Shown piece by piece: positions 36,963 through 45,021 of a DNA stretch of 64,000 nucleotides (its first letter is position 1; each line of letters opens with the position of its first letter). The notes under the pieces are model-generated. The model was given only the letters and a program-made list of their open reading frames with translations. It had not been told where the DNA came from and searched no databases. The stretch comes from CBDFGE01 sp965247055 (GTDB taxonomy: Bacteria > Chloroflexota > Dehalococcoidia > Lucifugimonadales > JAGWBF01): contig CBDFGE010000006.1 of NCBI GenBank assembly GCA_965247055.1, positions 772,068 through 836,067 on the forward strand, written 5' to 3'. The position numbers and the translations under genes were made by a program.

Positions 36963-37255
36963 ATGTACGAGACAGTTCTGGTGCCAGTGGACGGTTCGCA
37001 GGTAGCCGAGGCCAGCCTGCCCTGCGTGGGCTGGCTGGCCCGCGGCCTCGACTCCAGGGTGGTACTGCTTAACGCCGTAGACGCCGCCTACCTGGAGAAC
37101 GGAGACTGGCCGCTGAGGATGACCGGCGGGGGTGGGGCCGGTGTGGCGGTCCTGGACAGGCGGGCGGAGGTGAGTTTAGCCCCTTATCTTAAGAGCCTGG
37201 TGGAGCATTTACAGGCGGACGGAGCCCGCGCTGAGGTGGTGGTGGTGGCGGGGGA

Positions 37256-37263
37256 TGTGAAGT
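37256..37263. repeat. Target site duplication, left copy
   Basis: TGTGAAGT directly abuts the left end of the IS256-family element and is repeated at 38635-38642. Eight bases is the usual duplication for this family. Confidence 0.92.
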
Positions 37264-38634
37264 AGTAGAGTCCCAGGAAGTGGTGTAAGAAGAGGAGGGG
37301 GTCTGGAGTAAGAGAGACCACCGCGTCATCCTTAGCGGGCAAAGAAGAAAGCTCGAGAAAGGAGGACAACGGTGGTCAAGGAAAGGATGGACCTGCTGGA
37401 GTTGTTGCGCAAGGGGGGAATGGACGGTGACGTGGACTTCCTACGGGAGGCTCTGAGAGTGCTGGTAGAGGGGATCATGGATGCGGAGGTGTCTGCGAGG
37501 ACCGGTGCTGAGTATGGAGAACGCAGCCCTGAGCGGGTGACCCAGCGCAACGGGTATCGGTCCCGGGCGTGGGATACCCGGGTAGGGACTATGGAACTGC
37601 ACATCCCGAAGCTTCGAGAGGGGAGCTACTTCCCGAGCCTGCTGGAGCCACGGCGTCGCAGCGAGCGAGCTCTGCTGGCTGTGATCCAGCAGGCCTATGT
37701 GGAAGGTGTATCGACAAGGCGGGTGGACGACCTGGTCAAGGCCCTGGGGTGCGAGGGTATCTCCAAGAGCCAGGTGTCCCGTATCTGCTCCGAGCTGGAC
37801 GAGGTGGTGGAGGACTTCCTGGGTCGGCCGCTGGACGGCGGATCATACCCCTACCTGTGGCTGGACGCACTAACCCAGAAGGTCAGAGAGGCCGGTAGGA
37901 TCGTCAACGTCAGCGTGGTGGTGGCGACGGCGGTCAATGGCGAGGGCAAGCGGGAGATCATTGGGATGGACGTGGGTACCAGTGAAGACGGCGCCTTCTG
38001 GCTGGCCTTTCTGCGCTCACTGTCGGCCAGGGGTCTGAGCGGGGTGGATCTGGTGGTATCGGATGCGCATCAGGGACTCAGGGATGCCATCGCGACTGTC
38101 TTCGGTGGGGCCAGTTGGCAACGGTGCCGCACACACTTCATGACCAACCTGCTCACTCGGGTCCCCAGGCGCGCTCAGCCCTGGGTGGCCACCATGGTAC
38201 GCACCATCTACCAGCAGCCGTCCCCTCAGGAGGTCCACGCACAGCTCGAGCGGGTGATCGCCCAGCTACAGGACCCGTTCCCTCAGGTGGCCTCTCTACT
38301 GGACGCGGCTGGTGCGGACGTCCTGGCCTTCTCCAGCTTCCCACTCGCCCACTGGAAGAAGATCTGGTCTAACAACCCCCTGGAGCGTCTCAACAAGGAG
38401 ATACGGCGCCGCACCAACGTGGTGGGTATCTTTCCCAACCGGCCGGCCGCGCGTCGCCTCGTTGGGGCTGTCCTGGCCGAACAGCACGACGAATGGGCCA
38501 TCGGCCCTCGTTACATGACACCCGCGGTCTACAGCATCGACGAAGCTCTACCCGAGGCGGATCTAGCGAAGGCGGCGGCATAGACCGCGATCAACAGGAT
38601 GACGCTCTCTTACACCACTTGACGGGACGTGACC
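37264..38634 (+). mobile_element. IS256-family insertion sequence, complete (1371 bp)
   Basis: The element is bounded by imperfect terminal inverted repeats. The left end AGTAGAGTCCCAGGAAGTGG and the complement of the right end GGTCACGTCCCGTCAAGTGG share GTCCC and AAGTGGTGTAAGA at the same offsets. It is flanked by an 8-bp target duplication and carries one intact transposase gene. Perfect duplication and an uninterrupted transposase point to a recent insertion. Confidence 0.93.
37372..38583 (+). CDS. IS256-family transposase
   Basis: The 403-aa DDE transposase is full length. The N-terminal part contains GAEYGERSPERVTQRNGYRSR. Catalytic residues are expected at the Asp in YLWLDALTQK, the Asp in LVVSDAHQGLRDAI and the Glu in NNPLERLNKEIRRRTNVVGIFPN; CRTHFMTNLL is the usual Cys/His segment. 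The GTG start at 37372 has AAAGGAGG seven bases upstream. The frame is intact, so the element may be active. Confidence 0.95.
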   Translation: MVKERMDLLELLRKGGMDGDVDFLREALRVLVEGIMDAEVSARTGAEYGERSPERVTQRNGYRSRAWDTRVGTMELHIPKLREGSYFPSLLEPRRRSERALLAVIQQAYVEGVSTRRVDDLVKALGCEGISKSQVSRICSELDEVVEDFLGRPLDGGSYPYLWLDALTQKVREAGRIVNVSVVVATAVNGEGKREIIGMDVGTSEDGAFWLAFLRSLSARGLSGVDLVVSDAHQGLRDAIATVFGGASWQRCRTHFMTNLLTRVPRRAQPWVATMVRTIYQQPSPQEVHAQLERVIAQLQDPFPQVASLLDAAGADVLAFSSFPLAHWKKIWSNNPLERLNKEIRRRTNVVGIFPNRPAARRLVGAVLAEQHDEWAIGPRYMTPAVYSIDEALPEADLAKAAA

Positions 38635-38642
38635 TGTGAAGT
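38635..38642. repeat. Target site duplication, right copy
   Basis: TGTGAAGT, identical to 37256-37263, directly follows the right end of the IS256-family element and continues into the second half of the stress protein gene. Confidence 0.92.
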
Positions 38643-38867
38643 CGGAGATATTGTCGGAGGCCGGTCACTACGGATGTGACCTTATCGCCATGTCTACCCA
38701 CGGCCGCTCTGGACTCCGGCGAGGGCTGTTGGGAAGCGTAACCGACGCCGTGGTACGCTCCTCGACCCTCCCGGTGCTGGTAGCTGGCCCCAAAGGCGGT
38801 CGATCTCTCCTTCCTACCGGCTTGTGAGTCTCTGCCTGGCCCCGTGGCTGGTTTTGCCGTTGGGCTC

Positions 38868-40538
38868 TTAGCTCGCCCAGGCTGGCGGCGCTATAACCTC
38901 GATGTCGCTGGCCACGTCAACCACCGTGGGCCTACCAGATGCGAAGGCTCTCTCCAGGGCCGGCCTGAGCTCGCCCGGTCTCTCGACCCGTATACCGAAG
39001 CAGCCGATGGATTCGGCAACGTTGGCGAAGTTTATGTCCCGGAAGTGCCAGAGTTCGTCGGAGTTGCCCGGCTGCCCGGCGTAGGCTCGGTCTGTGCCCC
39101 TCTTCTCTTGGTTCAGGGAGTGGTTGTTGTTAACCACTGTTACGGTGTTGATCCCATAGCGGAGGGCGGTTTCTAGCTCGGCTATGTGATACCAGAACCC
39201 TCCGTCCCCGGTGAAGCATAGCACCGGACGGTCCGGGGCAGCGCACTTGGCGCCCAGGGCTGCCGGGAACGCCCATCCCAAAGAGCCTGCACACCGGATG
39301 TAGCTCTGCTCCGGTGACTTCATGTCCATCATAGTGCCCGTCCATATTCCGGCGTGGCCCGTGTCCGATACAACCACAGCGTCCGGCGGCAAGTAGTCTG
39401 TGATCTCCTTGCAGATGCGTTCCGGTCGAAGGGGGGAGGCGTCGGAGATGAGGAGGGGTGCAGCCTCAGTGCGCCACTCTCCCACCAGCTGTTGCACTCG
39501 GTTAGTCCACTCGGTCCTGGACGCGATGGGCTCCAGGGCCTCAATCAACCTTTGCACCGTCACCTTGGCATCGCCCTGGAGGGACACCTTGTTGGGGTAG
39601 CTTCTGCCCAACTCCGATGGGTCTACGTCTATCTGGATCACTGGTGTCCCCATGGGAGGTATCTTCCAGTCCAGGGTGACCTGGCTTCCCGTGTGGCTGC
39701 CAATGAATAGCACCAGGTCCGCCTCGTGTACAACACGGTTGGCGCACCAGCGGGAATAGGAGCCGACAACACCCACCGACAGGGGATGGTCTTCGGGGAT
39801 GGTCCCCTTGGCGTTCAGGGAGGTGGCGACGGGGATGGAGAGCATCTTTGCGAGCTCGACAACCTCCTGTTTCGCCCCGGACGCGGCGACTCCTCCCCCT
39901 GCCACGATGACTGGCCTTCGAGCCTCGGACAGCACCCTGGCCGCCTCCCGCACGCGTTCCGCCTCTGGCTCCGGCCGGAAGGCAGGGACACACATAAAGG
40001 TCTCCTCTACTATCACGTTCAGTTCCGCCTCGGCCTCTACAACCATCTCCCCCTGCAACCCCTGAAGGTCTAAATGGACCGGTCCGGGTGCTCCGGATGT
40101 GGCTTCACGGAAAGCCTGCCTGAGAAGGAAAGGCAGCTGGTCCACGCTGTCTACCACTACGTTGTATTTGGTGACCGAGCTGAAGGGTCGCATGTGCTCG
40201 ATCTCCTGATAGGAGTGACGGTACTGGTGAAGGAGCTGCCTGTGTCCGGTGATGGCGATGACGGGAGACAGGGCCAGGTAGGCATCCTGCAGGCCAGCCG
40301 CCAGATTGACTGCCCCTACGGACTGGGCCATACAGATACCCGGGCGGTTGGCGGTCCTGGCATAGCCATCGGCCATATAGGCGGCCGCCTTCTCACCGTG
40401 GGGCAAAATCCGGCGTATGCCGACTCTTTCCATATCTACCATGGCGCTCTTGACTATAGAGGGTACGAAAAATGCGTGGGTCACTCCGTACCCTCTTAAG
40501 GTTTCGGCGAGAAATCTCCCACCTGTCATCATAGACAT
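38868..40538 (-). CDS. Thiamine-diphosphate enzyme, acetolactate-synthase-like
   Basis: This 556-aa three-domain TPP enzyme of the acetolactate synthase/benzoylformate decarboxylase superfamily has the activating Glu49 in ILPHGEKAAAYMADGYAR, a central domain starting at RRPVIVAGGGVAASGA, and the cofactor Mg2+ motif FTGDGGFWYH...NNNHSLNQE. The Gly-rich RCAGSLGWAFPAALGAK precedes it. It is probably not the biosynthetic IlvB, because no ilvN/ilvC neighbours exist; a 2-hydroxyacyl-CoA lyase-, glyoxylate carboligase- or decarboxylase-like role fits equally well. Confidence 0.88.
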   Translation of the reverse strand: MSMMTGGRFLAETLRGYGVTHAFFVPSIVKSAMVDMERVGIRRILPHGEKAAAYMADGYARTANRPGICMAQSVGAVNLAAGLQDAYLALSPVIAITGHRQLLHQYRHSYQEIEHMRPFSSVTKYNVVVDSVDQLPFLLRQAFREATSGAPGPVHLDLQGLQGEMVVEAEAELNVIVEETFMCVPAFRPEPEAERVREAARVLSEARRPVIVAGGGVAASGAKQEVVELAKMLSIPVATSLNAKGTIPEDHPLSVGVVGSYSRWCANRVVHEADLVLFIGSHTGSQVTLDWKIPPMGTPVIQIDVDPSELGRSYPNKVSLQGDAKVTVQRLIEALEPIASRTEWTNRVQQLVGEWRTEAAPLLISDASPLRPERICKEITDYLPPDAVVVSDTGHAGIWTGTMMDMKSPEQSYIRCAGSLGWAFPAALGAKCAAPDRPVLCFTGDGGFWYHIAELETALRYGINTVTVVNNNHSLNQEKRGTDRAYAGQPGNSDELWHFRDINFANVAESIGCFGIRVERPGELRPALERAFASGRPTVVDVASDIEVIAPPAWAS

Positions 40539-40688
40539 GGCTCCACCTCCAACGAAATCTTGCCCTCACGTCGGAAATATACAGGTTCGGGCCTGCTATT
40601 CCGCAAAGGGAGAATGCCCCAGCGTCATACTATAGCGTTTGTCGACAGGACGTTCCAGAGGGCGAGGATACGGATAGGAGCTTGGGGC

Positions 40689-41033
40689 CTAAGAAGCCGC
40701 CCCGTAAAGCTGGTCCGTCTTGGCCGCCATGATGAAGTCGTTGCGATGCAGGCCCTTTATCTTGTGGGTCCACCAGGCCACGGTGACGCGCCCCCATTCG
40801 AGTATCAAACGCGGGTGGTGACCCTCCTCTTCAGCGGCGTCCCCAACCCTTGTCGTAAATGCGAGGGCCTGGGAGAAGTTGGGGAACCGGAAGACCCGCT
40901 CCAGCCGGTCGATTCCGCCTTCGTCCTGCAACCGCCACTTGGGCACGAGGGGCTTCAAAAGGGCACCTTCCTGCTCTGTCACCCTGGGCGAGTCGGCCCG
41001 GCAGGCCACACACCTCTCATTAGCCAGTGTCAT
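40689..41033 (-). CDS. phhB: Pterin-4a-carbinolamine dehydratase
   Basis: The 114-aa protein has the full family signature: EEEGHHPRLILEWGRVTVAWWTH contains the paired His, then THKIKGLHRNDFIMAAKTDQL. It dehydrates 4a-hydroxytetrahydropterin, recycling cofactor for aromatic amino acid hydroxylases, or supports molybdopterin-related pterin chemistry. The first 20 residues contain two Cys (CVACRAD), a usual family feature. No hydroxylase gene is close. Confidence 0.92.
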   Translation of the reverse strand: MTLANERCVACRADSPRVTEQEGALLKPLVPKWRLQDEGGIDRLERVFRFPNFSQALAFTTRVGDAAEEEGHHPRLILEWGRVTVAWWTHKIKGLHRNDFIMAAKTDQLYGAAS

Positions 41034-41281
41034 ACGTTCCCTTTCCTTCCCGGGTTTTCTTTGAGACCCAAGATCGATTCTCCGCGAACTTCGAATGCGC
41101 TATCCCAGCGATGGAACTCGTCGGGCTATTACACATTATCCAGCATTTCCCATATCAAACTGCGTGAGTCCAAACAACGTGCCATCCATGACGACGATGA
41201 GGCTTCGGTTTTTCGGCTGCTGTGCTACCGGATCGCCTCAGGCCCCGCCCAACTCCTCGTCAGCGGTACTACGTATGGGAG

Positions 41282-41840
41282 TTACATAATAGCATTGATC
41301 GCGGGCACCGTGCGGGAAAGGCCAAAGGCGCAGAGTCCGGCTATCAATAAGTAGCCGAGCACGGTGATGGACGGACGGGTAAACAAGGGTGGCACGTATC
41401 GGTCATAGCGTTCAATAACAAGGGACGCAACTACCCCATAGAGAGGAAACAAAAGGGCAAAGAGGCCGACGGCTAGTTGTGCCTTGGGCCAAATAGGGCA
41501 AAATCGACGTTGTCGGGGTCGAAAAGGGGAGCCAGAGGCTCGCGGGGTAATGCAGAGAAACACAGCCGGGCAACCAGAGTCTGATCATAACATACACAAA
41601 GCCGCCAATTACGCCCGAAGCAAGTCCAACGCCGATGATTAGTCCAAGAGTGCCACTAGCGGTGATCTCCCCAGATATGTTGCCGTTTTCGGTCATTGCC
41701 CCGGCATTTCCCTCATTGACCATAGCCAAAATACGCATAATGAGCCGACTGCCGATGCCTCCGACCAATCCGGCTGGGACACCCCCAAATATCCCGATGA
41801 TCACCTCGGGGTATCCGCTCCGAGGGGGGCTGTGCTGCAC
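41282..41840 (-). pseudogene. Small membrane protein, frameshifted
   Basis: The first frame (from 41840) gives glycine-rich membrane helices (VIIGIFGGVPAGLVGGIGSRLIMRILAMV..., TLGLIIGVGLASGVIGGFVYVMIRLWLPG). From roughly 41500-41575 the coding signal moves to another frame that continues with two more helices (LAVGLFALLFPLYGVVASLVI, SITVLGYLLIAGLCAFGL) to 41282. One missing or extra base explains this. The composition is less GC-rich than the neighbouring housekeeping genes. The product resembles uncharacterised four-helix membrane proteins seen in Chloroflexota and actinobacteria. Confidence 0.6.
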
Positions 41841-41897
41841 TTGGGCTTTCTTGCTTATCGGCCTGGGAACTCATAGCCATAGGGAACTCGTACCACA

Positions 41898-42797
41898 TTA
41901 TACCAGGGGCATCTGGCCCATCAGCCTGGCGTTGGCAATCCCCTGGTCCCGGTTGTTGGTGTTCATTATCAGGTGCACTTCCGCGGCGTTCTCCTGCATC
42001 ATCCGGACCTTCGGCACCCACTCCTCTAGCTCCTCCGGGGAGTAGTAGTAGTCGAACCTGTGGGCCGACGAGGCCAGTCCCCTGGCCTCCCAGGTGTCCC
42101 TGTTCCTTCCGTGGAACCTGACGATACCGAACTCCCCGGTCACGTCCGCCACCGGGGGCACCGAGGAGTTGAACCCCTGGGGCTCATCCACCGCGATAAA
42201 GGAGATCCGGTTGTACCGGAGGAACCCCAGGGCATCCTCTAGGCTGTCATCGGCGAGCCAGTAGCGGTTGCGGAACTCGACCGCCAGCCTGTACCGGGAG
42301 AGGCGCTCCTTGCACTCCTCAATGTGCCTGAAGCTGGATCGGCGGGGCATGAACCAGGGTGGGAACTGGAACACCACCACTCCCAGCTTTCCTGCGTTGT
42401 GCAGCGGCAGAAGGGCCGACTCGAACATCCCCCACATCCTGTCCTGCAACGGTGCGGGAACGTCGCGGTAGTACAGGGTCTTCCTGGAGGCCAGTTCGCC
42501 GGGCAGCGCCTCTCTGACGTCCTTTGGGAGCGCCCGGGGCTGTGTCTGGTGGGAGGTGAACAGCCGGAAGGCCTTGACGTTGAAGGTGAAGCGTTCGGGG
42601 GTGCGGTCGACCCACAGGAGGGAGTTCCTCTCGGAGGGCATGGCGTAGTAACTACTGTCCACCTCTACCAGGCCGAACTCGTTGGCGTAGAACCTGAGCC
42701 GCGCCTCGGGGGAGGTGCAGCCGGCCGGGTAGTATGTCCCCGACTCGATCAGGGACCTGTCGGTCTAGGAAGCGGTGCCTATCCTGACTTTGCCCAT
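41898..42797 (-). pseudogene. DUF72 (YecE-like) protein with in-frame TAG
   Basis: The ATG at 42797 starts MGKVRIGTAS, then TAG at 42767-42765, then TDRSLIESGTYYPAGCTSPEARL in the same frame through to 41898, about 299 residues in all. DUF72 proteins normally read IGTSxW at this place, so the stop most likely replaces a Trp codon (TGG to TAG). The rest is intact: FVYA-like RLRFYANEFGLVEVDSSYY, RFTFNVKAFRLFT, VVFQFPPWF, LAVEFRNRYW and RFHGRNRDTW. Translation could only resume from the GTG at 42662, losing the first strand and the substrate-side Glu. Confidence 0.8.
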
Positions 42798-43119
42798 GGG
42801 CCCACTCCTGTCCAGGCTCCCAGGGCTGCTGGGACCTCCCTTCAAGCCTACGACTGTCGGCCGATAGTTGCAACGGTCGAAGACCCGGGGAGGGGTACTC
42901 TGGAGCAATACCCAACGGCCGGGCAGTCTGTCCCTTTGCCCGATGTCCGTCTCCGGGCTTTCCACACCAGTTGTGGCATTCCCCCGCCTGGTCCACCCGA
43001 GGGCCTCGTTGCAACCCAGCCATGGTTGTATAGTTGTATAATTAAGGACAAAGGCCAGCTCCCGTCGCGGGAGCAATTCGAGGCCCACGAACTCTGGACG
43101 AACTGAAGGGAGTGCACTT
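42798..43119 (+). other. Intergenic region with promoter and leader hairpin
   Basis: No gene is seen in the first 240 bases. A perfect TATAAT (43037-43042) lies 78 bases before the 57-aa gene. The leader has a tight hairpin, GCTCCCG-TCG-CGGGAGC (43058-43074), then GAAGGGA before the ATG. A convincing -35 at normal spacing is not visible. Confidence 0.5.
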
Positions 43120-43293
43120 ATGGGGGCTTTGATACAACTGTCCCGAGAGCCCAAAACCCTTGAGCTTGAGGAGACCGATGATGGCCGGTTCCGCCTGGTT
43201 GTCACGGTCAGGAAGCTGGGAGCAGTGACATCTGTGGAGTATTTCCTTGATCACGCCGAGGCTGAATCGTTGAGTAGGGCGTTGAGCAAGTAA
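43120..43293 (+). CDS. Small hypothetical protein (57 aa)
   Basis: This short frame begins MGALIQLSREPKTLELEETD and continues with an alternating strand pattern (GRFRLVVTVRKLGAVTSVEYFLD) and a final helix HAEAESLSRALSK. Support comes from a GAAGGGA site eight bases upstream, a TATAAT box and hairpin leader, and codon choice like real genes. The family is not recognised. It is followed by a 193-aa unknown gene in the same direction, so the two may form an operon. Confidence 0.6.
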   Translation: MGALIQLSREPKTLELEETDDGRFRLVVTVRKLGAVTSVEYFLDHAEAESLSRALSK

Positions 43294-43339
43294 CAACGGC
43301 CTTTGCGGTGACCCATCTTGTTTGAGGTCTGGACTTGAA

Positions 43340-43921
43340 ATGTTATGGAGCTCTACAACCATCCCTGGCAAGCCAACGATCCTGATAGCTGATGCGTCCC
43401 GAAATCGCCAAGGATGGGAATCGGAGTTCTGCCAGCGACTCTTCGACACCTTGCGGCGGCGTGGTCTCCAGGTATTGGGTGACGCTCCACTGCAGCCCCG
43501 TTCCCCGGAGGACCTGCGCCTGGCGAGCCTTCGTGAACCCTGCAATTGTATTCTCTTGTGCGCGCGAGGAACAACTGACCAGGATGATCGAGAGTCGCAG
43601 CTTAGAGAACACTGGGACTGGCTGAAATCCAGATATGAAGGGGAGAACGTCCTGCTGGCTACATGTAGTTGGGACGACTATGATCCCGTGACCGCCCAGG
43701 AGATCCTGACCTCCCCCAAAACCTTCGCGCCCCTGGCTGTGGCCCAGGGTTCCCCGCTGACACCGCGTGAGGCTGGTCTGTTTTTTCTTAAGTTTTTCAC
43801 CGAGCTGGACCTCCACTCCACCAACAGTATCAGCGGCCGAATGGTGTGGTTCTCCTGCTCCAAAGCGCGAGAGCTCCTGCGCCGGCGCAGACTGACCGGC
43901 AAGGTCGAGGTTCGGTGCTAG
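43340..43921 (+). CDS. Hypothetical protein
   Basis: The unrecognised soluble protein is 193 aa from the ATG at 43340 (a TTG at 43322 is also possible). It starts MLWSSTTIPGKPTILIADASRNRQGW and shows alternating strands and helices: FCQRLFDTLRRRGLQVLGD, CNCILLCARGT, YEGENVLLATCSWDDYD and a C-terminal basic tail ARELLRRRRLTGKVEVR. The pattern (central ILLCARG strand, ATCSWDDYDP) recalls CHAT/TIR-like Rossmann folds, but no catalytic motif can be claimed. Confidence 0.6.
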   Translation: MLWSSTTIPGKPTILIADASRNRQGWESEFCQRLFDTLRRRGLQVLGDAPLQPRSPEDLRLASLREPCNCILLCARGTTDQDDRESQLREHWDWLKSRYEGENVLLATCSWDDYDPVTAQEILTSPKTFAPLAVAQGSPLTPREAGLFFLKFFTELDLHSTNSISGRMVWFSCSKARELLRRRRLTGKVEVRC

Positions 43922-44052
43922 AGCTCGGGGCAGTACCCCTTGGGATAAACACACGAAACGATGTAGACGCCCGCCGCAGTGTCATGATCGGGGTATCGGC
44001 AGCTATATCCTCCGTTCTCGGGACTCCGCGAACGTAGCGAGGGGAGGTGGGC

Positions 44053-44358
44053 TTGGGAAATGCCGCTGAGCAACGTCCCTCGCTATGGGAGACTATCGCC
44101 ACAGATAGCTCCGAGCTGCGGGGTAATCCTGAAGGTGCCTCGTATTTGGTTCAACGTTTCGAGGGACAGTACCTGCCAGCCCTGCGAAAAGCCAGAACAC
44201 AGGAGCAGCGAGAGCGAGTTTGGCTGGCATTTTGGAGCTACCTGACCGCTACCATCAGTTCACGTAAGCTATTCCGGCTTTCTCCCGGAGGGGCTGACAG
44301 GCTCATAGGGGAGTTTCAGAAGGCCATGTCGGAAGGCCCAAAGTGCGGGGAAGCCTAG
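44053..44358 (+). CDS. Small hypothetical helical protein
   Basis: About 101 aa from a TTG at 44053 (GGGGAGG at good distance; a GTG at 44047 overlaps that site). It reads LGNAAEQRPSLWETIATDSS and is mainly helical, with a charged TQEQRERVWLAFWSYLT segment. That segment resembles DPERREVWHLLWRRLT in the small gene at 46568, hinting at related proteins. The function is unknown. Confidence 0.55.
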   Translation: MGNAAEQRPSLWETIATDSSELRGNPEGASYLVQRFEGQYLPALRKARTQEQRERVWLAFWSYLTATISSRKLFRLSPGGADRLIGEFQKAMSEGPKCGEA

Positions 44359-44419
44359 CCTACCAGCCCTCGACCGGCAAGCACGTAGTTGGGGTCGTCT
44401 AGCAAGCACCCCGGCCGTG

Positions 44420-44995
44420 CTAGATAGGCAGCAGGGCCTCTGTTCTCTCTCGGGGCAACTCTACACCAAAAGCGTTGGCGTTGAAGGCTAGGATGGCATA
44501 GAAGCCCATGAGGCTAGTAAGCTCGGTGAGCCCTCGGATGCCGAGATGGGCCTGCGCCGCGTCGAAGGTAGCCTGGCTCACACGGTGGGTCCGGAAGAGC
44601 TCCTGGCCATAGTTCACCACTGCGGCTTCCTCAGTGGTCAGGCCCGTAAGCTCCTTCTTGTCGCGCAGGTTGTCAACTGTCTCATCTCGCAAGCCACACT
44701 GGCGCGCCGAGGCAGCGTGGACGTTCCAGATAAACTGGCAGTCCACTTCCCGTGCCGTGACCAGCATGGCCAACTCCTGGATTCTTTCCGGCAAGGAAAG
44801 AGCGGATTCGTTGTCCTCGTCGCCCCGAAGATAATACCAGAGGTGGAGAGCCCGTTTCGCCATCTCCGGGACATGGATCATCGGCGAGAAGGGGCCACGA
44901 TTGGGGTTGCCTCCACGCATCTGTACGATCTCGTCGAAAGCAGCCTTCTGGCCTTCAGGAACAGTTTCCGGCGTTGCGGCAGGTATTCGTGCCAC
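44420..44995 (-). CDS. Carboxymuconolactone decarboxylase (AhpD-like) family protein
   Basis: The 191-aa all-helical protein has the CMD core: ERIQELAMLVTAREVDCQFIW, then NVHAASARQCG and VVNYGQELFRTHRVS. A single Cys plus His (DCQFIWNVH) replaces the CxxC-H pair of AhpD peroxidases, as in many CMD-like proteins of unknown substrate. The C-terminal LTSLMGFYAILAFNANAFGVEL is typical. Such genes are abundant in aromatic-degrading and SAR202-type genomes. Confidence 0.87.
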   Translation of the reverse strand: MARIPAATPETVPEGQKAAFDEIVQMRGGNPNRGPFSPMIHVPEMAKRALHLWYYLRGDEDNESALSLPERIQELAMLVTAREVDCQFIWNVHAASARQCGLRDETVDNLRDKKELTGLTTEEAAVVNYGQELFRTHRVSQATFDAAQAHLGIRGLTELTSLMGFYAILAFNANAFGVELPRERTEALLPI

Positions 44996-45021
44996 TCTAA
45001 CCTCCTGAGGCCGTGGAGCCG

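Larger units (their letters stand above)
36963..38827 (+). pseudogene. Universal stress protein gene split by an IS256-family element
   Basis: Codons 1-100 (36963-37263, MYETVLVPVDGSQVAEASLP...) and the remainder (38643-38827, SEILSEAGHYGCDLIAMSTHG...) rejoin exactly in frame to a 161-aa UspA-family protein once the insertion and one 8-bp target copy are removed. The second part holds the ATP-binding GRSGLRRGLLGS (G-x2-G-x9-G-S type). As it stands the N-terminal piece runs into the element and stops at 37265, so no functional protein is expected. AAGGAGG precedes the ATG. Confidence 0.93.
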
